Positions 25,278 through 33,851 of a DNA stretch of 41,285 nucleotides are shown piece after piece. A program made the translations under genes and the position numbers. The notes under the pieces are model-generated. The model made no database searches. It worked only from the letters and a program-made list of their open reading frames with translations, and had not been told where the DNA came from. Position 1 is the stretch's first letter. Each line of letters begins with the position of its first letter. Source of the DNA: Buchananella hordeovulneris (GTDB lineage: Bacteria > Actinomycetota > Actinomycetes > Actinomycetales > Actinomycetaceae); contig JAUMWR010000001.1 in assembly GCA_030529545.1 (NCBI GenBank), positions 86,201-127,485 on the forward strand. Direction: 5' to 3'.

Positions 25278-27575
25278 ATGCAGCGCAAATACGATCTGAT
25301 TACCCTAAAGGGGCTCGCGGCGCGGGGATTCCATGGCGTCTACGAGCAGGAGCGCGAGGAGGGGCAGCTCTTCGTTGCCGACCTGGTTCTAGAGGTGGAT
25401 GTGCGCGCTGCCTCCCGCAGTGACGACCTGGCCGACACGGTCAACTACGCGGCCATCAGCGAGGCCGTCGTGGCGATCCTGGCCGGCGAGCCGGTCAACC
25501 TCATCGAGACGCTGGCCTCCCGCGTGGCGGCCGTGGCGCTCCACGACGAGCGCGTGGCGGCCGTCGAGGTCACCATCCACAAGCCCGAAGCGCCGCTGGC
25601 GGTGCCCTTCGACGACGTGGCCGTGACGATCTACCGGCGCAACCTCTCCGCGCCGCCGATGGACGACGTTGCCGCGCAGGCAGACGCGATCGCGCCGGCC
25701 GCCCCCGGCCCGGCCCCCGCACCGGAGGGGGGCTTCCCGGCCATCGTCGCTGAGCCGGCCCCGGCGGAAGCGCCGGTGGAGGCCGCAGTTGCCGCCCCCC
25801 TCAGCGCCGCGCTGGCCCACGAGGAGGAGCAGATCCGCCCCGTCGCCCTGACGAACGTGCCGGTGCAGCCCGTGCCGGTGGTGATCGCGCTGGGGGCCAA
25901 CCTGGGCGACGCTCCCCAGACCCTGGCCGCCGCCGTGGAGCGCCTGGGCCAGGTGGCGGAACTGGAGATCGACCAGGTCTCCCCGCTCGTGGTCACCGCG
26001 CCGGTGCTGGCCGCGGGGCAGGAGTCCCAGCCCAACTACTACAACGCGGTGGTCACCGCCCGCACCAGCCTCTCCCCGCTGGGCCTGCTGTGGGCGCTGC
26101 AGGGAATCGAGGACGAGTTTGGGCGCGAGCGCGGCGAGCGCTGGGGTGCGCGCACCCTGGACCTGGACGTCGTTGACTACGAGGGCGTCGTCTCCTCCTA
26201 CCCGGAGCTGACGCTGCCTCACCCGCGCGTGGCCGAGCGCGCCTTCGTGCTCTACCCGCTGGCGCTCCTGGAGCCCGGGCGGTATCTGACCGGCAACCCG
26301 GTCAGCGTGGCCGACCTCAGCGAGATGGCCCCGGACCGCGCCGGGGTGCTGGAGGTGTTCGAGCACTGGGGCGCTGGCCAGGCCCTTGCCGCTGCGGACG
26401 CCGTGCCCGCCGCAGCACCGGACGCCCTGGGGCAGGACGGCGGCGTTGACACTGGCATAGCCGCGCCCGTGCCGGAGGCGGAGCAACCCGAGCTCTCCGC
26501 TGCGGCGCAGGACGCAGAGGCGCACGCCGCCGCGCCGGAGCAGTTCGAGGCTGCGCAATTCGAGGCCGCGCCGGCCGAGGCAGAGAGCATCGCGGCGCAG
26601 AGCCCCGAGCAGGGCGTTTCCGGAGCGGGCGCGGGGGAGGAGGCCGGCGGGTTCGGCTTCGAGCTCCCGGTAGAGGCGGCGCTTGCCGCTGAGGCCGCCT
26701 GGGACGCCGTTGAGGCGGCCGACCAGGCCGAGCAGGTGGCTGTCGAAGAGGCGAGTTGGGCACAGGGAGCCGGCCCGGAGGCCGGGGTTTCCGCCCTCTC
26801 CGTCGCCGTGGAACCGGCAGCCGCCGCGCCCGCGCCGCAGGAGCACGCGGTTCCTAGCTGGGAGCAGCCGGCGGCGGAGCCCTTTGCCCCGCCGGCCGAG
26901 GCGGGGCTGACTCCCCAGTTCGAGGAGGCGCTCTCCGGTACTGGTCAGTCCGCCCAGGCCGACCCGCTCGCCTGGGTGAACCCGCCCGCCGGCGAAGACT
27001 TCCGCCCGAACTTCGCACCCGTGGGAGACGTCGCTAGCGCCGCCTTCGTCGAAGCGGAGACTGAGAACGCCGCCCCGCAGTGGGAGGTGCCGGCTCCCGA
27101 CCCGAGCGACGTGCTCGTCTTCGAAGCCCCGCTTCCCCCGGTGCCCGCCCCGCCGTTTGGCGGCGACGCTGGCGATGTGGCCGGGCAGTGGGAGGTTGAG
27201 CCCCTGCCGGTGGAGAGAGTGGAGCCGATCCTGACCGAGGTGCCCGTCGAGGCGCCAGCGCCGGGTGAGGTGGCCGCGCCGATCGAGGCGGCCCCGCAAG
27301 GCGAGCCCGCCGGCGAGGTCTCCTTCTTCGACCCCGACATGGAGTACGCCGAGGCCCCGGCCACCATGCCTCCCTCCTTCGCCCCGCAGGCGCGAGTGGA
27401 GCAGGCCCCGCTGCCGGACGTTCAGGAGCTGGCCCCGGAGGCGGGCAGCGCGGACGTGGTGAGCCCGTTTGCCCCCGTGGAGGCGCCGGCCCCGGCTCCC
27501 GCTCCGCCCGCTGAGGGCGAAGAATGGGGGCAGATGCCGGCCTGGGGACCAGTGGCGCCCGAACCTCAGCAGTAG
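25278..27575 (+). CDS. folB-folK: FolB-FolK fusion with a ~395-residue low-complexity tail
   Basis: This 765-residue protein joins two consecutive folate enzymes. Residues ~1-123 are dihydroneopterin aldolase (LITLKGLAARGFHGVYEQER, TVNYAAISEAVV, VTIHKPEAPL with the catalytic Lys102). A Pro/Ala linker follows (~124-195). Residues ~198-370 are HPPK: VVIALGANLGDAPQTL, YYNAVVTARTSLSP, RWGARTLDLDVVDYEGV with the Mg-binding Asp pair, and LTLPHPRVAERAFVLYPL. Residues ~371-765 are an acidic Ala/Pro/Glu-rich sequence with no recognisable domain. It is open to the end, and the DUF3180 start lies two bases after its stop. FolB-FolK fusions are known in actinobacteria; a tail this long is unusual. ATG 25278 has AGGAGGGGC upstream. 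Confidence 0.93.
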   Translation: MQRKYDLITLKGLAARGFHGVYEQEREEGQLFVADLVLEVDVRAASRSDDLADTVNYAAISEAVVAILAGEPVNLIETLASRVAAVALHDERVAAVEVTIHKPEAPLAVPFDDVAVTIYRRNLSAPPMDDVAAQADAIAPAAPGPAPAPEGGFPAIVAEPAPAEAPVEAAVAAPLSAALAHEEEQIRPVALTNVPVQPVPVVIALGANLGDAPQTLAAAVERLGQVAELEIDQVSPLVVTAPVLAAGQESQPNYYNAVVTARTSLSPLGLLWALQGIEDEFGRERGERWGARTLDLDVVDYEGVVSSYPELTLPHPRVAERAFVLYPLALLEPGRYLTGNPVSVADLSEMAPDRAGVLEVFEHWGAGQALAAADAVPAAAPDALGQDGGVDTGIAAPVPEAEQPELSAAAQDAEAHAAAPEQFEAAQFEAAPAEAESIAAQSPEQGVSGAGAGEEAGGFGFELPVEAALAAEAAWDAVEAADQAEQVAVEEASWAQGAGPEAGVSALSVAVEPAAAAPAPQEHAVPSWEQPAAEPFAPPAEAGLTPQFEEALSGTGQSAQADPLAWVNPPAGEDFRPNFAPVGDVASAAFVEAETENAAPQWEVPAPDPSDVLVFEAPLPPVPAPPFGGDAGDVAGQWEVEPLPVERVEPILTEVPVEAPAPGEVAAPIEAAPQGEPAGEVSFFDPDMEYAEAPATMPPSFAPQARVEQAPLPDVQELAPEAGSADVVSPFAPVEAPAPAPAPPAEGEEWGQMPAWGPVAPEPQQ

Positions 27576-27577
27576 CC

Positions 27578-28051
27578 ATGCAGCGGCTGAAGGCGACCAA
27601 CCTGGTGCTGCTGGGAGGGGCGGTGTTCGCCCTCTCCCTGCTGGTGCTGGTTGTGGCCCAAAACTATGGCCGCTACACGCCGCCGGTGCAGTGGTTTAGC
27701 GCCGTCCCGATCCTGGGTACGGCGGCGGTCTGCATAGTAGCCGGGTGGAAGGTAAAGCGGCGCGACGGCAAGCGGCGCGTAACCGGCGTCGGCGCGGCGC
27801 GGGTGGTGGCGCTGGCCTTTGCCGCCGCCTACCTGGGCAGCGGATTCCTGGGCCACTTCCTGGCCCAACTGCTGTTCGCCCTGCCCCAGAGCGTGTCCCC
27901 CTACCCCCGTGAACAGGCGGTTGCCTCAGCGGTTTGCGCCCTCTCCGCGCTCCTGCTGCTGATCAGCGGGATGGTCGTCGAGCGCTGGTGCCTCCTGGAT
28001 GACGATGACTCCGAGGGCACCCCGGACCCCACCGCGCCGGCGGCCGGCTGA
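27578..28051 (+). CDS. DUF3180 membrane protein
   Basis: The 157-residue protein has four predicted membrane helices: NLVLLGGAVFALSLLVLVVA, VQWFSAVPILGTAAVCIVAG, RVVALAFAAAYLGSGFLGHF and VASAVCALSALLLLISGMVV. A short acidic C-terminal tail (LLDDDDSEGTPDPT) follows. Proteins of this family (DUF3180) are conserved directly downstream of folK in many actinobacteria; the function is unknown. The ATG at 27578 is two bases after the folB-folK stop, so expression is coupled to folate synthesis. A longer frame starting at 27524 overlaps the upstream gene and adds no conserved sequence. Confidence 0.88.
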   Translation: MQRLKATNLVLLGGAVFALSLLVLVVAQNYGRYTPPVQWFSAVPILGTAAVCIVAGWKVKRRDGKRRVTGVGAARVVALAFAAAYLGSGFLGHFLAQLLFALPQSVSPYPREQAVASAVCALSALLLLISGMVVERWCLLDDDDSEGTPDPTAPAAG

Positions 28052-28108
28052 GGGCAAATCGCGCTTGGCGCCCCGGCGCGTCAAGTGGCCCCTCCTGGCC
28101 GCAGCCCG

Positions 28109-28121
28109 TAACGTCGAAACC
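28109..28121 (+). promoter_or_regulatory. candidate leaderless promoter (-10) for the 28122 gene
   Basis: TAACGT (28109-28114) is a good actinobacterial -10 element, exactly seven bases before the ATG. No Shine-Dalgarno sequence is present. Transcription would start at or next to the A of the ATG. No clear -35 is seen. Confidence 0.45.
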
Positions 28122-29060
28122 ATGCAAGACTCCACCCCTCCGCGCCGTCCCTCCAGTGGAGGGCCCCGCCGGCCCCACCCCGGCGCCGGCAACCAGCGCG
28201 GTGCCAACAGGCCCAGCGGGGCAGGTTCGGCGCGCGCCACCGGCCGCAGCCCGCGCCCCGCCCCGCCGGCGTTCTTGCAGCAAGACCAAAGCGCCACCGA
28301 GGTACCGCGCCCTCGACCGCGCCCGACCGCCGGCGCGCAACGCGGCGGCGCCCCCCGCCAGCGCCCCGCCGCCCCCGCCGGGGCCGACCGCCAACCGGGG
28401 CGCGCACCCACGAGCGGGCAGGCGCAACGTCGTCCACACCCCTCGCCGCAGACCGCACAGCGGGGCCGCGCCCAATCGCAGCGGCCGCCACTGCGCAAGA
28501 CCAACACTCCCAAGCCCAAACGCATGCCCAGCGGCAAACGGCCCTCACCCATGGTGGTGGGCCTGCTGATCCTGGTGCTGCTCCTGGGCGGCGTGCTCGC
28601 GTGGGGAATCCCCACCCTGCTGGAGCAAAAGCGCGTAAACCCGGAACCCACCACGAACCCGCTGGCCACCCCGGTCGCGTGCGCCGACCACATGGTGCAG
28701 ATAACCCCGGCCGTGCCCAGCAGCGGCTTGGCCGGCCAGCCGGTGAAGGTGGACTTCACCGTCACCACCACTTCGGAGCAGCCGTGCCTCATAGACGTCG
28801 GGCCCGGGCGGGTGGGCGTCATCATCACCTCCGGCAACCAGACCATCATCAACACGCTCGAGTGCGCCGGGGTAGAGCCCGAGCCCCACAAGCTGCTCAT
28901 GAAGGCCGGCGAGACCTGGAAGGGAGCGATCACCTGGGACGGCGTGGTGCGCGGCGCCGGCTGCGCGCCGCTGGACAAGGCCACGGCCGGCACCTACGTG
29001 GTGCGCCTGCTGCGCGGCGAGCAGGCCGCCGGCGAGCAGAACGTGCTGGTCCTGGAGTAA
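28122..29060 (+). CDS. single-pass membrane protein with Pro/Arg-rich cytosolic region, unknown function
   Basis: The 312-residue product starts at ATG 28122 (MQDSTPPRRPSSGGPRRPH), supported by a candidate leaderless promoter. Residues ~1-145 are a strongly basic, Pro/Arg/Gln/Ala-rich disordered region. A single membrane helix follows (MVVGLLILVLLLGGVLAWGI, ~147-167). Residues ~170-312 are probably extracytoplasmic and beta-rich. They contain four cysteines (PVACADHM, EQPCLIDVG, TLECAGVEP, GAGCAPLDK), enough for two disulfides. The type II topology, large basic N-terminus and small external beta-domain recall envelope proteins of Actinomyces, but I recognise no family. It lies between the folate cluster and radA. 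Confidence 0.75.
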   Translation: MQDSTPPRRPSSGGPRRPHPGAGNQRGANRPSGAGSARATGRSPRPAPPAFLQQDQSATEVPRPRPRPTAGAQRGGAPRQRPAAPAGADRQPGRAPTSGQAQRRPHPSPQTAQRGRAQSQRPPLRKTNTPKPKRMPSGKRPSPMVVGLLILVLLLGGVLAWGIPTLLEQKRVNPEPTTNPLATPVACADHMVQITPAVPSSGLAGQPVKVDFTVTTTSEQPCLIDVGPGRVGVIITSGNQTIINTLECAGVEPEPHKLLMKAGETWKGAITWDGVVRGAGCAPLDKATAGTYVVRLLRGEQAAGEQNVLVLE

Positions 29061-29068
29061 GGGCCACC

Positions 29069-29089
29069 CGCGCCAGAAATGTTGGCGCG
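29069..29089. terminator. short hairpin before radA
   Basis: CGCGCCA (29069-29075) pairs with TGGCGCG (29083-29089) around a seven-base loop, eight bases after the upstream stop. It is a weak candidate terminator without a T-run. Confidence 0.35.
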
Positions 29090-29095
29090 CGGCGG

Positions 29096-29107
29096 TAGCG
29101 TGAACGC
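29096..29107 (+). promoter_or_regulatory. candidate leaderless promoter (-10) for radA
   Basis: TAGCGT (29096-29101) lies six bases before the radA ATG and no Shine-Dalgarno is visible. This is the same arrangement as at 28109 and 36048. Confidence 0.45.
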
Positions 29108-30508
29108 ATGGCTAAGAACTCGCTGAGCTACGTCTGCACCTCCTGCGGTGCCAAGCCCGTCAAGTGGACCGGGCGGTGCGCACGGTGCGGCGAATTTGGG
29201 ACCGTCGTGGAGGACGCGGCCAGCGTGGCCGTCGCCTCCGCCGGCAGCGCCCCGGTCAAGGTCAGCGCCCCGCGGCAACCCGCCCGCCCCGTCACCGAGG
29301 TGATGAGCGCCAGCCCGGCGGGGCGCCAGTGCAGCACCTGCGGCGAGTTTGACCGCGTCGTGGGCGGCGGGCTGGTGCCCGGCCAGGTACTCCTGCTCAG
29401 CGGCGAGCCCGGGGCTGGCAAATCCACCCTCCTGCTGACCGTGGCCAATGCGGTCTGCCAGGCCACCGGCGGCCGGGCCCTCTACATCAGCGGCGAGGAG
29501 TCCGTGGAACAGATCGCCGTGCGTGCCCGCAGGATCGGCGTGGATAGCCCTAACCTGCTCCTGAGCGACGAGACCGAACTAGGCGCCGTCCTGGGCCTGA
29601 TGAGCACCACCGAGGGCATCGAGCTCGTCATCGTGGACTCGGTGCAGACGATCGCCTCAGCCCAGGTGGACGGGCGGGCCGGCGGGGTGGCCCAGGTGAT
29701 GGCCGTGGCCCAGGCGCTAACCCGCGCCGCGAAGGAGATGGGCGTACCGGTATGCATGGTGGGCCAGGTGACCAAGGACGCGGCGGTGGCCGGCCCCAGG
29801 GCCCTAGAGCACGTCGTGGACACCACGCTCTCCCTGGAGGGGGACCGCCACACCTCGCTGCGCCTGCTGCGCACCGTGAAGAACCGCTACGGCCCCGCCG
29901 ACGAGGTCGCATGCTTTGAGCAGACCGACGCCGGCATGGTGGAGGTGGTAGACCCCTCCCAGCTCTTCCGCTCCCTCAACGGCCCGGCCGGGCCGGGCAC
30001 CTGCCTGACCGTCACCGTGGAGGGCAGGCGGGCGCTGCTCACGGAAATCCAGGCGCTCGCGGTGCCCTCGGCGGTCCCCAACCCTCGGCGCGGCGTGTCC
30101 GGCCTGGACTCCGCCCGCTGCGCGATGCTCGTGGCCGTAGCCGAGCGCACCGGCCGCCTGAAGCTCGCGGAGAAGGACCTCTTCCTGGCCACCGTGGGCG
30201 GGATCAGCCTGCGGGACCCGGCTGCGGACCTGGCCGTCTGCCTGGCGGTCATCTCTGCCGCCCGGGAGCGGGCCATCCCCGCCGGCGTGGGGGCAATCGG
30301 CGAGGTGACGCTGGCCGGGGAGGTCAGGCCGGTACCGATGATGGCCCAGCGCGTGGCCGAGGCCCTGCGCCTGGGGCAGAAGCAGGTCCTGGTCCCGGCG
30401 GGCGCGGCCGCCAAGGTGTCCGCCCAGCACCGGCGCCATCTAGTGGAGGTGGCCACGCTGGCGGAGGCGGCCCAAGTGGCCGCCATAGCCGGGCGCTCCG
30501 CTACCTGA
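29108..30508 (+). CDS. radA: DNA repair protein RadA (Sms)
   Basis: The 466-residue RecA-like ATPase promotes branch migration and processing of recombination intermediates. It has the full three-part layout. An N-terminal C4 zinc finger (Cys10, 13, 24, 27: YVCTSCGAKPVKWTGRCARC) is followed by the ATPase core with Walker A GEPGAGKST (99-107), IELVIVDSVQTI and the RadA-specific KNRYG motif (258-262). The C-terminal Lon-protease-like domain has GGISLRDPAADLAVCLAVIS and GEVTLAGEVRPVPMMAQRVA. The start is an ATG with no Shine-Dalgarno but a candidate -10 six bases upstream. Its stop codon lies inside the convergent lipoprotein gene, an 8-bp tail-to-tail overlap. Confidence 0.97.
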   Translation: MAKNSLSYVCTSCGAKPVKWTGRCARCGEFGTVVEDAASVAVASAGSAPVKVSAPRQPARPVTEVMSASPAGRQCSTCGEFDRVVGGGLVPGQVLLLSGEPGAGKSTLLLTVANAVCQATGGRALYISGEESVEQIAVRARRIGVDSPNLLLSDETELGAVLGLMSTTEGIELVIVDSVQTIASAQVDGRAGGVAQVMAVAQALTRAAKEMGVPVCMVGQVTKDAAVAGPRALEHVVDTTLSLEGDRHTSLRLLRTVKNRYGPADEVACFEQTDAGMVEVVDPSQLFRSLNGPAGPGTCLTVTVEGRRALLTEIQALAVPSAVPNPRRGVSGLDSARCAMLVAVAERTGRLKLAEKDLFLATVGGISLRDPAADLAVCLAVISAARERAIPAGVGAIGEVTLAGEVRPVPMMAQRVAEALRLGQKQVLVPAGAAAKVSAQHRRHLVEVATLAEAAQVAAIAGRSAT

Positions 30509-31226
30509 GCTCCTCCCAGCCGGCGCGGTTGACCAGGAAGCCGCGCTTCACATCCGGCTGCCAGCAGGCCATCCCTACCTCCATCGAGTGGCAGAGGAAC
30601 CCGCCGTACGCCACGGTCTTGCCGTAGCCGAGCATCTGGGGCGCCACGCCGTAGGCACCGGAGCAGGCGGGCGGGTCTCCCCGGCTGCCCTGCTCCAGCC
30701 TGCCGTCCGCATCCAGGAAGACGGCGATGATCGGGCGGCCCATCTTGTCGCGTCCGTACGGCATGTCGGTGGCCCAGGAGCTGATCATGCAGCTTACCGA
30801 GGTGCCATCAAAGATGTCGCAGCAGATGTTGCCCGACGGGGAGGAGATAATCGCGGCCATCGGGGTGCTCGGGCCGTAGAAGGCAGTCGGGGGCTCGCCG
30901 CTGGCGGGCAGGGAGGCAAGGGTCAGGCCCTCCTGGGGCTGTTCGGGTTGCGGCTGAGCGGGCTGGGCGCCGCCCCCGGGTTGACCGGGTTGTGGCTGCC
31001 CGTTCTGAGGCTGGTCGCCGGGCGCGGCAGGTTGCGCAGTGCTCTCCTGGGGGCCTGGAGCGGCGGTGGCCTCCTGGCTCTGCTCCGGCGCTGCCTGAGT
31101 GCTCTGCTCCGCGCCGCCCGGGGCAGGACTGCTGGGGGAGTCGCTCCCGGCCAAGGGCTTGCTGCAGGCTGGAAGAGCGAGCACCGCCCCGGCGAACAGT
31201 GCCAGCAGGATTCGGGGGGTTTTCAT
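30501..31226 (-). CDS. secreted lipoprotein, DUF6636-like C-terminal domain
   Basis: The 241-residue protein has a lipoprotein signal: MKTPRILLALFAGAVLALPACSK with lipobox LPAC (Cys21). Residues ~25-105 are a Ser/Gln/Pro-rich stalk (EQSTQAAPEQSQEATAAPG). The C-terminal ~125 residues contain SPSGNICCDIFDGTSVSCMI, YGKTVAYGGFLCHSMEVGMA and CWQPDVKRGFLVNRAGWEEL. This pattern of SPSGNI-C, C, and a late C-W-GF resembles DUF6636, a family of exported actinobacterial proteins of unknown role. Six cysteines suggest disulfides. A strong GAGGAGG ribosome-binding site precedes the ATG. The last 8 bp overlap the 3' end of radA on the opposite strand. The family call is tentative; the lipoprotein call is firm. 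Confidence 0.8.
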   Translation of the reverse strand: MKTPRILLALFAGAVLALPACSKPLAGSDSPSSPAPGGAEQSTQAAPEQSQEATAAPGPQESTAQPAAPGDQPQNGQPQPGQPGGGAQPAQPQPEQPQEGLTLASLPASGEPPTAFYGPSTPMAAIISSPSGNICCDIFDGTSVSCMISSWATDMPYGRDKMGRPIIAVFLDADGRLEQGSRGDPPACSGAYGVAPQMLGYGKTVAYGGFLCHSMEVGMACWQPDVKRGFLVNRAGWEELR

Positions 31227-31551
31227 CGCGCCTACCTCCTCACGCGAGCTGTCGCCTACCCAATTGTTTCAGGTTCGGTGACGGAAGTTGGGCACTTGAG
31301 CCAGCAAAGTTGGCCCGGAGCGAAGGGGATGCCTGGCCGTGGCCGTGCCGGGCCCGGGTGGACGTGTGCTGCACGGGCGTGGGCGGTCCTGCGGCCGCCA
31401 ACATGCACAATTCGCGCTGCTACGTGTGCTGCGCGGGCGGGGGACGGGCCGCCGGTGAGCCTGAGAGCGCGGAGAGACGCGGCTGGCACCCCCAGAAGAG
31501 CTCGGTCGCCCCCGGCGGGGGCGCGCAGAGAGGCGCGGCTGGTGGTCCGCG
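31227..31551. other. 325-bp intergenic stretch with degenerate direct repeats
   Basis: No supported gene lies here. It should hold the lipoprotein promoter and the ktrA 3' end. ACGTGTGCTGC followed by a G-rich stretch occurs at 31362 and 31422, spaced 60 bp. GAGAGACGCGGCTGG (31472-31486) recurs with one change at 31528-31542. A 7-bp GC hairpin (31507-31523) lies about 30 bases past the ktrA stop and may be its terminator. Confidence 0.5.
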
Positions 31552-32217
31552 TCAGGGGCGCGCGGCGAATGCCTCCAGCAGGGAGGCGTCGCCGGAGACG
31601 ATGATAACGTCGTTGGGCTGGATCATCGTCTCCTTGGAGGCGTACTCGAAGGGCTCGCCCGGGCTCATCACGCCCAGGACGGTCACGCCGTACTTGGTTC
31701 GGATCTGCGACTGCGCCAACGTGAAACCGTGCGTTTCACGCGGCGGGCGCATCTTGACGATGGAGAAGCCCTCGCGCTGCATCTCGATGTAGTCCAGCAT
31801 GCGCCCGGAGACCAGGTGGGCGGCGCGCTGGCCAGCGTCGAACTCCGGGTAAACCACGTGGTGGGCACCGATGCGCTTGAGGATGCGGCCGTGCTCGCGG
31901 CTGGTGGCCTTGGCCCAGATGGAGGGGATGCCCAGGTCCACCAAGTTCGCGGTGGTTAGGACGGAGGCCTCCAGGGAGGAACCCACGCCCACCACTGCGG
32001 AGGCGAACTCGTCGGCGCCCAGCTGCTCCAGGGCGTCCAGATTCGTGGCGTCGGCCTCCGCCAGGGCCAGGCGACCGGACCACTTTTGTACCTTCACTGG
32101 GTCGCGCTCCACCGCAAATACCTCACGGCCCAGGCGGTCGAGGGTGACGGCCACTGCGGAACCGAAACGGCCAAGTCCAATCACCAGCGTGCCCGAACCG
32201 GGCGCCTTTTCAGCCAC
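31552..32217 (-). CDS. ktrA: K+ uptake regulatory subunit, KtrA/TrkA type
   Basis: The 221-residue cytosolic RCK protein gates the KtrB channel encoded just upstream. The Rossmann-type RCK_N domain starts with LVIGLGRFGSAVAVTLDRLG (GxGxxG at ~14-19) and VFAVERDPVKVQKWSG. ALAEADATNLDALEQLG, SVLTTANLVDLGIPSIWAKA and GAHHVVYPEFDAGQRAAHLV follow. The RCK_C domain (~140-221) includes FSIVKMRPPRETHGFTLAQS and ETMIQPNDVIIVSGD. GTG 32217 is chosen, with GGAAGG upstream; it gives the usual KtrA length (~220) and puts the fold near the N-terminus. An ATG at 32262 in the same frame is the alternative. It is probably co-transcribed with ktrB (124-bp gap). Confidence 0.9.
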   Translation of the reverse strand: MAEKAPGSGTLVIGLGRFGSAVAVTLDRLGREVFAVERDPVKVQKWSGRLALAEADATNLDALEQLGADEFASAVVGVGSSLEASVLTTANLVDLGIPSIWAKATSREHGRILKRIGAHHVVYPEFDAGQRAAHLVSGRMLDYIEMQREGFSIVKMRPPRETHGFTLAQSQIRTKYGVTVLGVMSPGEPFEYASKETMIQPNDVIIVSGDASLLEAFAARP

Positions 32218-32341
32218 GGGTGCCAACCTTCCAAGAGCTATAGCGAATCTGCACTCCATTGTGGCCCACCAGTCAACGCGCTGGGAACGCCACCCCGGCC
32301 GCGCCACAGGTTGGCGGCGCCGCAGCCCGCCCGGCCGGGTA

Positions 32342-33718
32342 TCAGCCGATCAACGGAGCTTCCTCTGGCATGCGGACAATCCGGCGGCGGTCGCGCAGCG
32401 CGAGCGCCGCTGCCAGGGTCATGCTGCCGGTCCGGCCCAGGAACATGAGCGCCACGAGCACGGCCTTGCCGGCGGTGGGGAACTGGGAGGTCTTGCCGGT
32501 GGACAGACCGGTGGTGGAGAAGGCGGAGACCACCTCGTAGAGCACCTGGTCCAAGCTGAAGGGGGTGATGATGAGCAGGAACAGCGTGGCCACGCCCACC
32601 AGTAGGGCGCCCATGAGGGCCACGGAGACCGCCAGGCGCAGAGTGGAGGGCGGGATTCGTCTACCGAATGCCTCGATGTCACGGTCGCCGCGGGCCTCGG
32701 CCACGATGGCAAAGATGAGGACGGCCAGGGTGGTGACCTTGATGCCGCCGGCGGTGGAGGCGGAGCCGCCGCCCACGAACATGATGGCGTCCTGCAGAAG
32801 CCAGGTGGCGGAGTCCATGTTCTCCACTGAGACGGTGGACAGGCCCAGCGTGTGGGCGTTGAAGCCGGAGACCAGGGCAGCCTGGATGGCCTCGTTCCAG
32901 GTCAGGCCCCCGAAGGTTTGCGGATTATTGCGCTCTAGGACCCACACGCCGAAGGCGCCCAGGGCACTCAGGGACAGGAAGAAGGTAATGGTCAGCTTGG
33001 AGTGCAGGGACCACTTGCGCGGGGAGCGCCACTTGGGGATGACATCCAGGAGGACGGGGAAGCCAATGGCACCCATGCTGGTGCCCATGACCAGCGGGAT
33101 GGTCATGCCCCAGTCACCCACGTAACGCTCCAAGCCCTCCGGCAGCACGGAGAAGCCGGCGTTGTTGAAGAAGGAGGCGGCCATGAATGCAGCGTCGAAC
33201 GCGGCCTCTCCCGTGGCTTGCCCCTGCATCTGGAAGTGGATGAAGAGGGAGACGAACCAGACGCTCTCCACCCCCAAGGAGGCGACCAGGACCGCCCGCA
33301 CCAGGGCACCCACCTCGCCGAGCCGGCTGGCGCTGGCTTCGGAGGCAAAGAGGATGCGTTGGGTGAGCCCGATATGGCGGGAGACGGCCAGGCTGAGGAT
33401 GGAGGCCAGGGTGACGACGCCCAGGCCCCCCACCATCATCGAGACCATGATGACGCCCTGCCCGTAGCGGGACCAGTACTCCACGGTGTCCACAGTGGAG
33501 AGGCCGGTGACGCAGACGGCGGAGGTGGAGACGAAGAGGGCGTCGATGAAGGGCGGGCGGGTGCCGGTCTGAGTGGACCAGGGGGTCCACAGCAGGAAGG
33601 TGGAGATGGTGATGACGGTGGCGAACACACCCAGGGTCATGCGGGCAGGGGAGGTGCGGGCGACGGCGTCGATGAAGTCGCGAGTCTTTTTCGCGGCCAC
33701 CTCTATGCGCTTTGGCAC
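32342..33718 (-). CDS. ktrB: K+ uptake channel subunit, KtrB/TrkH family
   Basis: The 458-residue integral membrane protein is the cation-conducting subunit of a Ktr-type, probably Na+-dependent K+ system. GTG 33718 (MPKRIEVAAKKTRDFIDAVA) is chosen because AAGGAGGAGGG lies just upstream and the length fits KtrB; the frame extends 17 codons farther to 33769. Four membrane-pore-membrane repeats are visible through their selectivity-filter glycine regions: STSAVCVTGLSTVDT, FFNNAGFSVLPEG, GFNAHTLGLSTVSVENM and FSTTGLSTGKTSQFPT. MFVGGGSASTAGGIKVTTLA is the family's conserved loop before the last repeats. It is divergent from the bS22 gene, with ~200 bp between for both promoters. Confidence 0.93.
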   Translation of the reverse strand: MPKRIEVAAKKTRDFIDAVARTSPARMTLGVFATVITISTFLLWTPWSTQTGTRPPFIDALFVSTSAVCVTGLSTVDTVEYWSRYGQGVIMVSMMVGGLGVVTLASILSLAVSRHIGLTQRILFASEASASRLGEVGALVRAVLVASLGVESVWFVSLFIHFQMQGQATGEAAFDAAFMAASFFNNAGFSVLPEGLERYVGDWGMTIPLVMGTSMGAIGFPVLLDVIPKWRSPRKWSLHSKLTITFFLSLSALGAFGVWVLERNNPQTFGGLTWNEAIQAALVSGFNAHTLGLSTVSVENMDSATWLLQDAIMFVGGGSASTAGGIKVTTLAVLIFAIVAEARGDRDIEAFGRRIPPSTLRLAVSVALMGALLVGVATLFLLIITPFSLDQVLYEVVSAFSTTGLSTGKTSQFPTAGKAVLVALMFLGRTGSMTLAAALALRDRRRIVRMPEEAPLIG

Positions 33719-33851
33719 GGCCCTCCTCCTTACCACTGGGGCACTATTTTCCTGGGCACGCGTGAGCATACTCGCCTAATTGCGCACAGGTTGTTGCCGG
33801 GGCGTGCTGGACGCAACGTTACATTTTTGGCGTCGACCTTGCTTTTCCCGG

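Noticed and set aside
25389-27299. 636-codon minus-strand frame opposite folB-folK
   Set aside because: It is a mirror of the Ala/Pro/Glu-rich coding sequence, giving a Gly/Arg/His-rich nonsense composition. The plus strand has clear enzyme domains.
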